From Ornithinimicrobium avium (GTDB taxonomy: Bacteria > Actinomycetota > Actinomycetes > Actinomycetales > Dermatophilaceae): a DNA stretch of 64,000 bases. How positions within the stretch are numbered: the first letter of the stretch is position 1; each line of letters begins with the position of its first letter. The notes under the pieces were generated by a model that was given only the letters and a program-made list of their open reading frames with translations, was not told the origin of the DNA and ran no database searches. Below, piece after piece: positions 38,679-47,373 of this stretch. The DNA is taken from assembly GCF_003351765.1 (NCBI RefSeq), contig NZ_CP031229.1, forward strand, positions 1,550,001 through 1,614,000, in the 5' to 3' direction. Both the position numbers and the translations under genes were made by a program.

Positions 38679-40313
38679 TCACGACGCGGCGCGCTCGAGC
38701 AGCTCGCGTGTCTTCTCGTGGCGCTCGAGCACGGTGAGGACCGGCCGGTGGACGCGCTGGTAGGCGACCTCCTCGACCGCTTCGTCCAGCCGCTCCTCGA
38801 CGTTGCGGCGTCGACGGCGAGCTCCGACCTGGGCGAGCAGCCGGGCCAGCAGCGCCAGCAGCAGCCCGCCGAGCAGGCCGCCGACGAGGAGGGCGAGCGG
38901 GACAGGCACCGGTCCCCAGAAAGGCGTGTCGACCGGCATGCCGGCCCAGCCGAGGGCGGCGACGAGCACCAGCCACAGCAGCCCCGCCGCGGCGGCCAGC
39001 GCGAGCACGATCTGCAGGATGCCGAGCACCGACCACCACACGGGGGAACGGGCGCGCAGGGGTGTGGCGACGATCGCCTGGTCGAGGGAGTCGGCCAGGT
39101 CCTCGCCCGTGGGGCCGGCGGCCTCCAGCAGCGCCTCCTGCCAGCGCACCGGCAGCTGCGCGCCGGCGTCCTCGGCGACCTGCCGGGTGGCGAGCTGGAC
39201 GTTGGCCCGCGCCGCGGGGGTGGGCGACGGCAGCGAGGAGCGACCCAGGACGGCCCGCACGTCGGAGGGGGCGATGCCGGCAGGCCCGGGCGAGTCGTCG
39301 CCCAGCCGCAGCCGCTTGAGCGGGTCGGGGCGCAGCGAGGCGACCCACCGGGTGAACGGCCAGCCAGCGCGGGCGTTGGCCTGACGCACGTAGTCGCGCT
39401 CCACCGCGTCCAGGACGACCGGCACCCCGGAGGCCGCCTTCAGCGCGGTGTGCAGGCGCTGGTCGGCCGAGTCGGCCAGCTGGGGAGTGCTCTGCCCCAC
39501 GCTCTGGCCCACGCTCTCGGCGCTGGTGCGCACGTCGCCGACCAGGCGCGCCTCGGCCGCGTTGCGGGCGCCGACGACCGCGGCGATCCGCGAGCGCAGC
39601 ACGTCGATGCCCTCGCCGGTGCGCGCAGAGGTGGCGATGACCTCGTGGTCGCCGGCCCCGTCGCTCTGCACGAGCCGGCGCAGGTCCTCGCGCACCCGCT
39701 CCACGTCGTCGCGCTCGCGGAGGCGGTCGATCTGGTTGAGCACGACGAGCATCACGGTCTCGTGGTGCCGCAACGGCTGCAGGTAGTCGTCGTGCAGTCG
39801 CGCGTCGGCGTACTTCTGCGGGTCGGCCACCCAGACGAAGACGTCGGCCCGCTCCAGGATCCGGTCGGCCTCGACGCGGTGGCGCACCTCGCGGGAGTCG
39901 AAGTCGGGCAGGTCGACGAGCACCAGCCCGTCGAGCTGCGCCTCGCCGTCCTCGACGTGGTAACGCTCGTGGACGCCGAGCCAGTCGAGCAGCTCGCCCG
40001 CCGGCTCCTCGCCCCAGACCGCCGCGGAGGCCTCCGCCGTCGTCGGCCGGCGCGGGCTGATCATCGCGACGTCCGCCCCGGCGAGCGCGTTGAAGACGCT
40101 CGACTTGCCCGAACCCGTCGCTCCGGCGAGCGCAACCACGGTGCGCCCACCCTTCAGCGCCCACCGCTCCTGCACCCGCTGCACCACGCCGCGGGCGTGC
40201 TCGGCCGCGTCGGGGTCGAGCTCCTCGCCCCCGACGTCGAGCGCCGAGCGCAGCCGCTCGGCGCGCTCCGCCAGCGGCACGGCCGGGGCGTCCTTCCTGC
40301 GTCGGCCGATCAT
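38679..40313 (-). CDS. Membrane-associated GTPase, second of a tandem pair (544 aa)
   Basis: The GTPase domain occupies about residues 55-300, with G1 'GATGSGKSS', a G3-like 'DLPDFDS', and G4 'NQID'. The C-terminal half has two hydrophobic regions ('LGILQIVLALAAAAGLLWLVLV' and 'VPLALLVGGLLGGLLLALLARLL') and a final coiled-coil-like tail. This is the YfjP/Era-like layout. Its ATG overlaps the TGA of the upstream GTPase (ATGA, 40310-40313), so the two are made together and may act as a heteromeric, dynamin-like pair at the membrane. Role unknown. Confidence 0.85.
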   Translation of the reverse strand: MIGRRRKDAPAVPLAERAERLRSALDVGGEELDPDAAEHARGVVQRVQERWALKGGRTVVALAGATGSGKSSVFNALAGADVAMISPRRPTTAEASAAVWGEEPAGELLDWLGVHERYHVEDGEAQLDGLVLVDLPDFDSREVRHRVEADRILERADVFVWVADPQKYADARLHDDYLQPLRHHETVMLVVLNQIDRLRERDDVERVREDLRRLVQSDGAGDHEVIATSARTGEGIDVLRSRIAAVVGARNAAEARLVGDVRTSAESVGQSVGQSTPQLADSADQRLHTALKAASGVPVVLDAVERDYVRQANARAGWPFTRWVASLRPDPLKRLRLGDDSPGPAGIAPSDVRAVLGRSSLPSPTPAARANVQLATRQVAEDAGAQLPVRWQEALLEAAGPTGEDLADSLDQAIVATPLRARSPVWWSVLGILQIVLALAAAAGLLWLVLVAALGWAGMPVDTPFWGPVPVPLALLVGGLLGGLLLALLARLLAQVGARRRRRNVEERLDEAVEEVAYQRVHRPVLTVLERHEKTRELLERAAS

Positions 40314-42010
40314 CGTGCCGCCTCCACCTGTCCCGCGGCCTGCCGCAGCGCCGTGACCGACTGCTCGCGCACCGGCACCTCCTCCAGGACGCGGTCGAAC
40401 CGCGCCCTCTCGTCGTCGTAGAGCCGCTCGACGTGCGCGAGCAGTGCCTCCCTGGCCTTGGTGGCCATGGACCGCACCGCCTGGTCGCCGAAGATCGCCT
40501 CCAGCAGCCGCTGGGCGAGGACCGCCGAACCGCCGGCGATCGCGATCTCGGTGCCGAGCAGCCCCCCGGTCATGCTGAAGGCGACGATCATCAGCAGCAC
40601 CGCCAGCCCGTTGACACCGAACGCCAGGTAGCGCGCGGTCGCACGCCGCGAGCCCGCCTCGTCGCGCACGAGCTCCAGGACCTCGCCCTGCCAGTCGCGC
40701 ATCAGCCGCTCGACCCGCTCGGGCAGGTCGGGCGAGGCCTTGGCCAGGCCAGGCTGCTCCCGCACGATGTCGGCGCCGCCGGGCGCCTGCTTCCAGGCGC
40801 GGGCCGCCGTGCTCGATGCCACCTGCCCGTGCGAGGTGATGAGTGCCGCGGCGCCGGTCTGCAGGGCTTCGCCGAGCGGCTCGGAGGTGACCTGCTTGCC
40901 GCTGAACCAGGCGCCGATGCGGTCGCGCAGCCGACCGACGCCGGCCTCGACCGAGCGCAGGAACTCACCGGTGCCGACCAGCTCCTGCCAGCGGGCGAGC
41001 ACCTCGCCGCGCAGCAGCGTGCCGTCCTGCATCCCCTCGGCCACCGCCTTCAGGGCGTCCTGGTAGGCCGTGCGCGGCGCCTCCTCGAGCACCTCCCGGG
41101 CGGCGACCTGGGCGGCCCCGGCGTCCGCGACGCCGTCGGCGCGCTCCTCCAGGGAGCGGAGCGTGCCGGCCAGGGTGCGGCGGATGACCACCGAGCGGGC
41201 GCGGGCGTCGCTGGCGAGGGAGTCCAGCCAGCCGCTCAGCCGCTGCACGTGCGCGGCCGGGACGCGGCCGTCCTCGAGGTCTACCTCGAGCACGGTGAAG
41301 ATGGGCGACTGGCCCAGCCCCTGGTCGCGCAGCAGGGAGGCCAGGTGCACCCGGACCTGCTGCAGGGCCTCCGGGGGCACGCGGTTGAGCACGATCGCGA
41401 CCGAGGTCCCCCGCTCGGAGGCGGCGCGCAGCAGGTCCCAGGGGACGGCGTCGGCATACCTCGCGGCGGTGGTGACGAAGAGCCAGAGGTCGGCGGCGGC
41501 CAGCAGCTGGCGGGACAACGAGCGGTTGGCCCGCACGACGGAGTCGATGTCGGGGGCGTCGAGCAGGGCGAGGCCCGCAGGCAGGGCGTCGCTGGTGACC
41601 AGGCGCACCGAGCCGGGGTCGTCCGCGGCACCCTCGCCGCCGGCGACCCGGGACAGGTCGGGCAGGACCCGCTTGCCGGTGAACCAGCGGGTGTCCTCCT
41701 GGTGGTGCACGAGGACCGAGGCGCGCGTGGTTGGGCGGATGACGCCGGGGCGGCTGACCTCCTCGCCGACGATCGAGTTGACCAGCGTCGACTTGCCCGC
41801 GCCGGTGGAGCCCCCCACCACCGCGAGCAGGGGTGCGTCGAGGGAGCGCAGGCGGGGCAGCACGTAGTCGTCGAGCTGCTGGACCAGCTCCGTGCGCGAA
41901 CCGCGGGCCTCCTGCACGCCGTCCAGGTCGAGCGGCAGGTCGACCCCGCCCGCGGCCTCCCTGAGCCGTTCGACGGCTGCCAGCAGCGCGGCGTGGTCCT
42001 TGTCTGTCAC
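40310..42010 (-). CDS. Dynamin-like GTPase, first of a tandem pair (566 aa)
   Basis: G1 is 'VGGSTGAGKSTLVNS' (about residues 62-76), the switch/G2 region includes 'VIRPTTRASVLVHH', G3-like is 'LLDAPDID' and G4-like 'VLNRV'. The central region is long and helical, as in bacterial dynamin-like proteins, and one strongly hydrophobic segment ('FGVNGLAVLLMIVAFSM', near residue 475) could anchor it. It is the promoter-proximal gene of the pair, coupled to the second GTPase by ATGA. Such pairs are proposed to remodel or protect membranes; not shown for this one. Confidence 0.85.
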   Translation of the reverse strand: MTDKDHAALLAAVERLREAAGGVDLPLDLDGVQEARGSRTELVQQLDDYVLPRLRSLDAPLLAVVGGSTGAGKSTLVNSIVGEEVSRPGVIRPTTRASVLVHHQEDTRWFTGKRVLPDLSRVAGGEGAADDPGSVRLVTSDALPAGLALLDAPDIDSVVRANRSLSRQLLAAADLWLFVTTAARYADAVPWDLLRAASERGTSVAIVLNRVPPEALQQVRVHLASLLRDQGLGQSPIFTVLEVDLEDGRVPAAHVQRLSGWLDSLASDARARSVVIRRTLAGTLRSLEERADGVADAGAAQVAAREVLEEAPRTAYQDALKAVAEGMQDGTLLRGEVLARWQELVGTGEFLRSVEAGVGRLRDRIGAWFSGKQVTSEPLGEALQTGAAALITSHGQVASSTAARAWKQAPGGADIVREQPGLAKASPDLPERVERLMRDWQGEVLELVRDEAGSRRATARYLAFGVNGLAVLLMIVAFSMTGGLLGTEIAIAGGSAVLAQRLLEAIFGDQAVRSMATKAREALLAHVERLYDDERARFDRVLEEVPVREQSVTALRQAAGQVEAAR

Positions 42011-42080
42011 CCGGCCAGTGTCCCAAAGCGGGGGGCACCCACCAAGACGAACCGCCGGTGCACGCCAGGCTGCTCCTGTG

Positions 42081-43202
42081 CTACCGGGCGGAGTCGGCGT
42101 GGGCCAGCAGCGCCCGGGACTCCCCCAGGAAGTCCTGGGCGGAGCGACCGAACCACTCGCCGATCTCGGCGAACCGGGCGACGAACTCCTCGCGGTCCCC
42201 GCGCAGCAGCAGCTCGAAGGCCTGCGCGTAGCGGGTCAGGTAGCGCTGGATCAGAGCCACCACGTCCGGGGAGGCGGTGATGATGTCGTAGTAGAGCTCG
42301 GCGTCCTGGGCGAAGAGCCGACCGACCATGACCAGCTCGAGCCGGTAGATCGGCGAGGACAGCGCGAGCAGCTCGGACAGGTCGTGGTCCTCGTGCGCCA
42401 GGTGCCAGCCGTAGACGAAGGTGGAGAAGTGCCGCAGGGCCTGGATGAGGCCCATGAGCTGATCATGGTCCTCGGCGGAGACCTCGTGCAGCCGCGCGCC
42501 CCACAACCGCATCTGTTCCACCAGCCAGGCGGACGCCTCGGCGTCGCGCCCCGGCACCACCGCGACCACCTGCTTGGCCAGCGAGTCCACGTCGGGGCCG
42601 AACATCGGGTGCAGCCCCAGCACCGGGCCGGGATGAACCTCGAGCATCGCGGCCATCGCCTCCCGCTTGGTCGAGGTCAGGTCCACGAGCAGGCAGTCGG
42701 TCGGCAGCGGAGGGAGAGAGCGCAGCACCGCGACCGTCTCGTGGATCGGCACCGAGACGAGCACCAGCCCCGCGTCGGCCACCGCGTCCGCCACCTGCGC
42801 GGGGGTGTCGTCGCGCTCGACGACGCGCACGTCATACCCCGAGAGCGTCAGCAGCCGGCCGAAGAGCGAGCCCATCCGTCCGCGCCCGCCGACCACGACC
42901 ACCGGCCCGAGATGGGGGGCCTGGCGGGTGAAGCCCATGTTCTTCTCGTGCCCGTACGCCTCGCGCATGCACCGGCGCAGCACGTCCTCGACGAGGTCCG
43001 GGGGGACCCCGCGCTCGTGGGCGACGGCGCGCTTGGCGGCGATCATCGCCCGCTCACGCTCGGGGGCGTAGATCGGCAGGCCGTGGCGGCCCTTGACCTC
43101 GCCCACCTGGGTGACGAGCTCGAGGCGGCGGGCGAGCAGCTCGATGATCTGTCCGTCGACGTCGTCGATCTGTGCGCGCAGCGCGGCCAGCGGGTCGGTC
43201 AT
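42081..43202 (-). CDS. tyrA: Bifunctional chorismate mutase / prephenate dehydrogenase (T-protein)
   Basis: The two first committed steps of tyrosine synthesis. Residues about 1-90 are an AroQ chorismate mutase ('LRAQIDDVDGQIIELLARRLELV', then 'VPPDLVEDVLRRCMREAY'). Residues about 100-373 are the dehydrogenase, with the NAD-binding 'VVVVGGRGRMGSLFG' and the conserved 'VLGLHPMFGP', 'ALRHFSTFVYGWHLA' and 'SSPIYRLELVMVGRLFAQD'. ATG at 43202 gives 373 residues, the same as Escherichia coli T-protein, which it resembles along its whole length. Most actinobacteria have a single-function TyrA, so this looks like an acquired version. It ends just before a tRNA-Arg. Confidence 0.93.
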   Translation of the reverse strand: MTDPLAALRAQIDDVDGQIIELLARRLELVTQVGEVKGRHGLPIYAPERERAMIAAKRAVAHERGVPPDLVEDVLRRCMREAYGHEKNMGFTRQAPHLGPVVVVGGRGRMGSLFGRLLTLSGYDVRVVERDDTPAQVADAVADAGLVLVSVPIHETVAVLRSLPPLPTDCLLVDLTSTKREAMAAMLEVHPGPVLGLHPMFGPDVDSLAKQVVAVVPGRDAEASAWLVEQMRLWGARLHEVSAEDHDQLMGLIQALRHFSTFVYGWHLAHEDHDLSELLALSSPIYRLELVMVGRLFAQDAELYYDIITASPDVVALIQRYLTRYAQAFELLLRGDREEFVARFAEIGEWFGRSAQDFLGESRALLAHADSAR

Positions 43203-43247
43203 GGCAGCCGATCCTACGGCGCCGCTCACCTACACTCGGACCGGTCA

Positions 43248-43320
43248 GCCCCCGTAGCTCAATGGATAGAGCACCGGCCTTCTAATCCGTAGGTTGCGCG
43301 TTCGAGTCGCGCCGGGGGCG
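43248..43320 (+). tRNA. tRNA-Arg (anticodon TCT) with a weakened anticodon stem
   Basis: Acceptor GCCCCCG pairs with CGGGGGC, D-arm GCTC/GAGC and T-arm GCGCG/CGCGC are perfect, and the loop CTTCTAA gives anticodon TCT. The anticodon stem is CCGGC against TCCGT: only the three middle pairs form, with C-T mismatches at both ends. CCA is not encoded (CCC follows). Everything to the right for 2.5 kb is decayed DNA, so this tRNA may mark an old integration site whose 3' half was replaced. Confidence 0.9.
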
Positions 43321-43742
43321 CCCTGTTTGGGCTGGTGAGCGCCTTGACACGGACGCAGTTGGGTCACGGGCCAACTTGACGTGGTGTCCTTGGCGACCAG
43401 ATGGCCACCGCCCGCTCCTTCTCGCTCGCGCCATCGGCGACCCGGACCGGTCGACGCTTCGCCTTCGGACGTAATCAGACTCCGCTCGGCGAAGCCGATC
43501 GCGGCGGCGTCGGCCGAGACCACCCAGTAGTAGAGGAGCCGCAGACCGCTCTCGGCAGCGTAGCTGCGTGCCATTGACACGTTCGTGGCCCGTTTGGTGG
43601 ACGAAGCCGCTCAAGATGAGAGTTCTTTGGCGCGCACGGATGCCGAACCGCACGATAATCGACTCTTCACAACCAGGCTCAGCCGCGGTCGCCCGACTGC
43701 GGCACGAGGCAGCGGCGCTGGGTGATGTAGGTCGTGCGCGGG
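43321..43742. other. Gene-free stretch after tRNA-Arg
   Basis: No convincing coding region. A minus-strand open frame up to 43580 contains 'SGLRLLYYWVVSADAAAIGFAE', which has a protein-like composition but no start, ribosome-binding site or relatives I can name; it may be a fragment of an element gene. Base composition is lower in GC than the core genes. No repeat of the tRNA 3' end was seen. Confidence 0.4.
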
Positions 43743-44423
43743 CTACTCCTCGGGCTCCGCCGGCTGAGGTGCCGGGTCGGGCGGGAGTACCTCCCGGGGC
43801 GCTTGCTCCTCCTGCTGTGTGTTCTGCGGCACCTCGTCCCGCTCCTGCGGCGCGTCTTCGAGCTGCGTGTCCTGGGGCAGCTCATCCTGCTGTTCCGGGT
43901 CGAGATCAGTGCTCGTGTCGCTACGGCCGTCGAACCCCGGGACGGAGGTGCCAGTGCTCTTGCTGCTGCCGCCGGTGTACGAAGACACCGCGCGGCCCGT
44001 CGTCAGTTCGAAGGCCAGGATCAACCCCATCGCGACCACGAAGACCGCGACGGTGGCCCCGGTGAGGCGCTTCCACGGCAGGTCGTGAAGCCGTTCGCTC
44101 CACGAGGTGCTCGGGGAGGCGCCGTCTTCTGCGGGCTCCGGCAGCGACGCCTGCTCCTGCGACGGGCCAGCATCGCCAGCGTCAGGGTCGCGACTTCCTC
44201 GCACGCGGGTTCCGGGTTTGCCGGCGCGGACTCCCGCAGCCTTGCGGACCCGCTCCTGGGTCGCCTGCAGGGTGTTGGAGTACATCGCCCCACCAATCGT
44301 GATGATCAAACTCCCCAGGGCCGCACCGATCAGTGTCCCCGCGACACCCAAGGTGGATAGGAGAACCGCAGAGGACACGGCCCCCAAAGCAGATCCGGCG
44401 GTGCGGGTCCAACTGATCTCCAC
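43743..44423 (-). CDS. Two-helix membrane protein with long acidic Pro/Gln/Glu tail (226 aa)
   Basis: An unnamed protein. An N-terminal Gly/Ala-rich hydrophobic region (about 8-45, 'VAGTLIGAALGSLIITIGGAMYS') has the small-residue packing of glycine-zipper segments. A charged linker follows, then a second helix near 118-138 ('ATVAVFVVAMGLILAFELTTG') and a disordered tail of Asp, Glu, Gln and Pro to the end. Related small membrane proteins of unknown role are scattered in actinomycetes. It is the only intact-looking gene between the tRNA-Arg and the IS3 element. Confidence 0.65.
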   Translation of the reverse strand: MEISWTRTAGSALGAVSSAVLLSTLGVAGTLIGAALGSLIITIGGAMYSNTLQATQERVRKAAGVRAGKPGTRVRGSRDPDAGDAGPSQEQASLPEPAEDGASPSTSWSERLHDLPWKRLTGATVAVFVVAMGLILAFELTTGRAVSSYTGGSSKSTGTSVPGFDGRSDTSTDLDPEQQDELPQDTQLEDAPQERDEVPQNTQQEEQAPREVLPPDPAPQPAEPEE

Positions 44424-44966
44424 GACGTTCTCCCTTGTTCTGTGTGCCCAGTCTTTGCCGGATCACTGGCCGAACCAAACCGCGCATCGCGCCCGACGCC
44501 CCCAAAGGGCTGTCGGAGTCTCTGTGGACGAGGACTTCACTCGTTGTTTCGGGTCCCGTGACCACGATGGCCGCATTGGTTGGCGCCGGTCTGGCCGGGG
44601 ACCCGGCGGCAGCGACCGACCTCACCGACGCCGAGCCAGGGTGCGGTCACCGCTGGGCAACGTGGAGGACAGGAGCGGGAACACCCTTCGCGGCGCGGAT
44701 GCAGCCTGACCAGTTCCCGGACCGCGGACCGCTCGGTTCACACTGCACGAGGTCGTCTTCTTCGCCTCCCTGGGCCTCGAGCCCATGCTTGAGATCTCCC
44801 GGTCATCCTCTGACCTCCCCCGCCAACTGAGCCGGAGCGTCAGGCCAGAAGCACGGTTTGGTGGTCAGTCCCCGGCGAGGATGTTGCCGTTGTGCCTCAC
44901 TTGCCGTGGCGGGAACTGGCATGGAGCCAGAGGCGGCATCCCTGGCTGCCGCCGCTGCCCCATCCC

Positions 44967-45054
44967 CCCACCGTCCCACCGCCCCACCGTCCCACCGTCC
45001 CACCGTCCCACCGTCCCACCGTCCCACCGTCCCACCGCCCCACCGCCCCACCGC
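44967..45054. repeat. Tandem array, 11 copies of an 8-bp unit
   Basis: Eleven consecutive copies of CCCACCGT or its variant CCCACCGC fill 44967-45054 with no gaps (order T C T T T T T T C C C for the last base). Because the unit is 8 bases, not a multiple of three, the array is not built for coding. It is a simple variable-number repeat. Confidence 0.95.
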
Positions 45055-45591
45055 CAGGATCCGCCGCCTCCGCGCGGAACGCCTGTCGTCGTAGGCGTGG
45101 ACACCCTCGCTGTCGAACTGGCGGCACGCCGTCAGCGGGAGGTCGCCCGCTGGGTTCTTCGACGCGCTCGTTAGCCACCTGTGTGCCAGAACGACCGGCG
45201 GAACCGTGCACTTTGGTTTCTTCAATCACGTTCACCACACCTCTTGCGCATGACCGAAAACCCGCGTCGTTGTGCGGATTTTCGGCGCTCCCAAGGTGGT
45301 ATCGCGCAGCCTGAAAGACGCTCCTCGAGGTGGCGTTAAACGCACCACGAATGCTCTGACCTGCGACGATGCGGGGCCTGTGCGACGCGCGCCAGTTCTG
45401 TGACACTCCTAGCAGCCTTCTGCTCACTCTTGCTGGGTATCGGCATCAGCACGCCCCTGGAACTGACACAGACGCCCCGAGCGCACCATCGATCAAGCCC
45501 CAGGCAGGACAGCACCAGGGTGAGGCCCTCGACCCGACAGCACCAGCGCGCTGGGCATACTGAACTCATTTCCAAGTCCCGTGTCGTCGCC

Positions 45592-45639
45592 GACCACGCC
45601 CAGCTGCTTGACGACGACCACGCCCAGCTGCTTGACGAC
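45592..45639. repeat. Two perfect tandem copies of a 24-bp unit
   Basis: The unit GACCACGCCCAGCTGCTTGA plus CGAC occurs at 45592-45615 and again at 45616-45639 without change. In one frame it reads as a repeated 8-residue peptide (DHAQLLDD), but the surrounding frame has no start or family support. Confidence 0.9.
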
Positions 45640-45889
45640 GACGCGCAGGCCAGCCTGGAGTTCGCCGCCATCGCCTTCAGCGGGCGGCAGCCCCTCCTGC
45701 GCGCCACAGCGTGCGGCTCCTGCTCGTCGAGTGCCGCAGCACCCGCCTGATCAGTTGCTCTCCGAGGCAGGATAGGACGTCACCCACCTCGACTGGACCG
45801 CGACTCCCTCCAGCCCCGAGCAGCCGGTCTTGACACCACCATGCTCACCGAGGTCACGGGCAACTCACGTCAGGGCGGGCGCCGGGCCT

Positions 45890-45911
45890 GCTCGCTCAAC
45901 TGTGAAGAGCC
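45890..45911 (-). mobile_element. Lone ISL3-type terminal inverted repeat
   Basis: On the minus strand it reads GGCTCTTCACAGTTGAGC, matching the end GGCTCTTCACAA of the complete ISL3 element at 61448-62883. No transposase of that family is next to it, so it appears to be a remnant end left after deletion. Confidence 0.5.
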
Positions 45912-45926
45912 AGTGAGGTGTCGGGG

Positions 45927-46009
45927 CTATTCGTTGAGTATGGCCAACGCGACATCGGCGAGTCGTTGGCGGCTGGAGCGGGCGCGCTTGCGGAGCAGGT
46001 CGAAGGCGG
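45927..46009 (-). pseudogene. C-terminal fragment of an ANTAR-domain protein
   Basis: The minus strand from the IS3 border reads 'AFDLLRKRARSSRQRLADVALAILNE' to a stop at 45927. This is the final helix pair of an ANTAR RNA-binding domain ('AF.LLR..AR...RLADVA'). Everything before it has been removed at the left end of the IS3 element. ANTAR proteins are transcription antiterminators in actinobacteria. Confidence 0.6.
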
Positions 46010-46063
46010 TGAAGCGCCCCAGGTTCGATGCCGCTCCTGTTTGAGTCCAGGAGGATGAGCACC

Positions 46064-46375
46064 ATGCCCAAGAAGATCGATCCAGAGTTGAAGGCCCGCG
46101 CTGTGCGTCTGGTCACCGAGCACCTGTCCGAGTACCCGTCGTTGACGGCCGCTTCGGCCGCGGTGGCCAAGCAGCTGGGTGTCGGGAGGGAGTCCGTGCG
46201 TCGCTGGGTCATCCAGGCCCAGGTCGATGCCGGTGGCCGCGACGGTGTGACCAGTGAGGAGCTGGAGCAGATCAAGTCCTTGAAGTCCAGGGTCCGCCGG
46301 TTGGAGGAGGACAACGCGATCCTGAAGGCCGCGACGGTTTTCTTCGTCGGGGAGCTCGACCCCCGCAACCGATGA
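46064..46375 (+). CDS. IS3-family transposase OrfA (103 aa)
   Basis: The DNA-binding subunit. It has a helix-turn-helix of the HTH_38/Tnp_8 type: 'PELKARAVRLVTEHLSEYP', then 'LTAASAAVAKQLGVGRESVRRWV', followed by a leucine-zipper-like C-terminus 'LEQIKSLKSRVRRLEEDNAIL'. The ATG at 46064 has AGGAGG nine bases upstream; an ATG at 46055 touches the same AGGAGG and is less likely. It overlaps orfB by ATGA, so OrfB may be made by coupling rather than by the -1 frameshift common in this family. Confidence 0.93.
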   Translation: MPKKIDPELKARAVRLVTEHLSEYPSLTAASAAVAKQLGVGRESVRRWVIQAQVDAGGRDGVTSEELEQIKSLKSRVRRLEEDNAILKAATVFFVGELDPRNR

Positions 46376-47346
46376 TCATGGGATTCATCCACACCATGAG
46401 AGCCCAGGGCCACGCGGTCGAGTCGGTCTGTGTGGTGCTGCGTGAGCAGGGCTGCCAGGTTGCCGCGCGGACCTACCGATCCTGGAAGCAGACCGGTCGA
46501 ACGATCGCGGCACGTACGGTGACCGACGCCCAGGTTGTGGACGCGGTGCGTGACATCGCCTGGACCACCACGCCGCACGGGCGCCGCAAGTTGGCCCCGG
46601 AGGGCCTGTACGGGCGCCGGAAGATGACCGCGTACGTGCGCCGCACGACGATGCCCGCGGCGTCTGCCGGGGCCGTGGACCGGGCCATGAGGACCCTCGG
46701 GCTGGTCGGGGTGCGCCGCGACAAGGGCACCCGGACCACGATCCCGGCCAAGGACGGCATCCGGGCCGGTGACCTGCTGAATCGTGACTTCACCGCCAAC
46801 GCACCGAACCTCGTGTGGGTCACGGACTTCACCTACGCCAGGACGTGGGCCGGGTTCGTCTACGTCGCGTTCATCCTGGACGTGTTCTCCCAGCGGATCG
46901 TGGCCTGGCACGCCGCCAGCACCAAGCACACCGACCTGGTCATGATCCCGCTGCGGATGGCGATCTGGCAACGAGAACGGGACGGCCACCCCAGGGTGCC
47001 CGGGCAGCTGATACATCACAGTGATGCGGGCAGCCAGTACACCTCGATCCGCCTCACCGAGCATCTCGCGCTGGAGGAGATCCGGCCCTCGATCGGGTCC
47101 GTGGGCGACGCGTACGACAACGCGCTCATGGAGACGGTCAACGGGCTCTACAAGGCCGAGTGCATCCGCACCACGGTCTTCCACGCGGGGCCCTACAAGA
47201 CCCTCGCCGACGTGGAGTACGCCACCGCCGGCTGGGTCGACTGGTACAACACCCGTCGGCTCCACGGGTCGCTGGGCAACGTCCCACCGATCGAGTACGA
47301 GCAAGCCCACTATGCTGCCCTCAACCCCGAGCCGCAGCCCGTATGA
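46372..47346 (+). CDS. IS3-family transposase OrfB (324 aa, DDE integrase)
   Basis: A complete catalytic subunit. An N-terminal HTH_21-like region is followed by the rve integrase core with the DDE residues: Asp in 'LVWVTDFTYARTW', Asp in 'IHHSDAGSQYTSIRL', and Glu in 'YDNALMETVNGLYK', 35 residues after the second Asp as expected. It ends 'WVDWYNTRRLHGSLGNVPP', typical of the family. It looks functional. Confidence 0.95.
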   Translation: MIMGFIHTMRAQGHAVESVCVVLREQGCQVAARTYRSWKQTGRTIAARTVTDAQVVDAVRDIAWTTTPHGRRKLAPEGLYGRRKMTAYVRRTTMPAASAGAVDRAMRTLGLVGVRRDKGTRTTIPAKDGIRAGDLLNRDFTANAPNLVWVTDFTYARTWAGFVYVAFILDVFSQRIVAWHAASTKHTDLVMIPLRMAIWQRERDGHPRVPGQLIHHSDAGSQYTSIRLTEHLALEEIRPSIGSVGDAYDNALMETVNGLYKAECIRTTVFHAGPYKTLADVEYATAGWVDWYNTRRLHGSLGNVPPIEYEQAHYAALNPEPQPV

Positions 47347-47373
47347 GAGCGGCAGAGAACCTGGGGCGCTTCA

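Larger units (their letters stand above)
44424..45889. other. Decayed intergenic region with short tandem repeats
   Basis: About 1.5 kb without a supportable gene. Open frames here are short, lack ribosome-binding sites, and either read through the 8-bp repeat array or show no family features. The stretch is patchy in GC content. It most likely is the remains of mobile DNA, since a lone ISL3-type end and an ANTAR fragment follow directly. Confidence 0.5.
46010..47373 (+). mobile_element. Complete IS3-family insertion sequence (1364 bp)
   Basis: The ends are 27-bp inverted repeats: TGAAGCGCCCCAGGTTC... at 46010-46036 and its complement at 47347-47373, differing at a few positions, with terminal TG...CA. 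Inside are orfA and orfB in the usual order. Flanking bases (GCGG on the left, GCTG on the right) do not form a target duplication. The left flank is an ANTAR fragment and the right flank a beheaded mntH, so a deletion accompanied or followed insertion. Confidence 0.92.

Noticed and set aside
44967..45054. Possible CRISPR array
   Set aside because: The 8-bp units are directly adjacent with no spacers, and no cas gene is nearby. It is a simple tandem repeat.
45336..45750. Open frames on both strands around the 24-bp repeat
   Set aside because: Both are driven by the repeat and by GC content; no start signal or recognisable domain.
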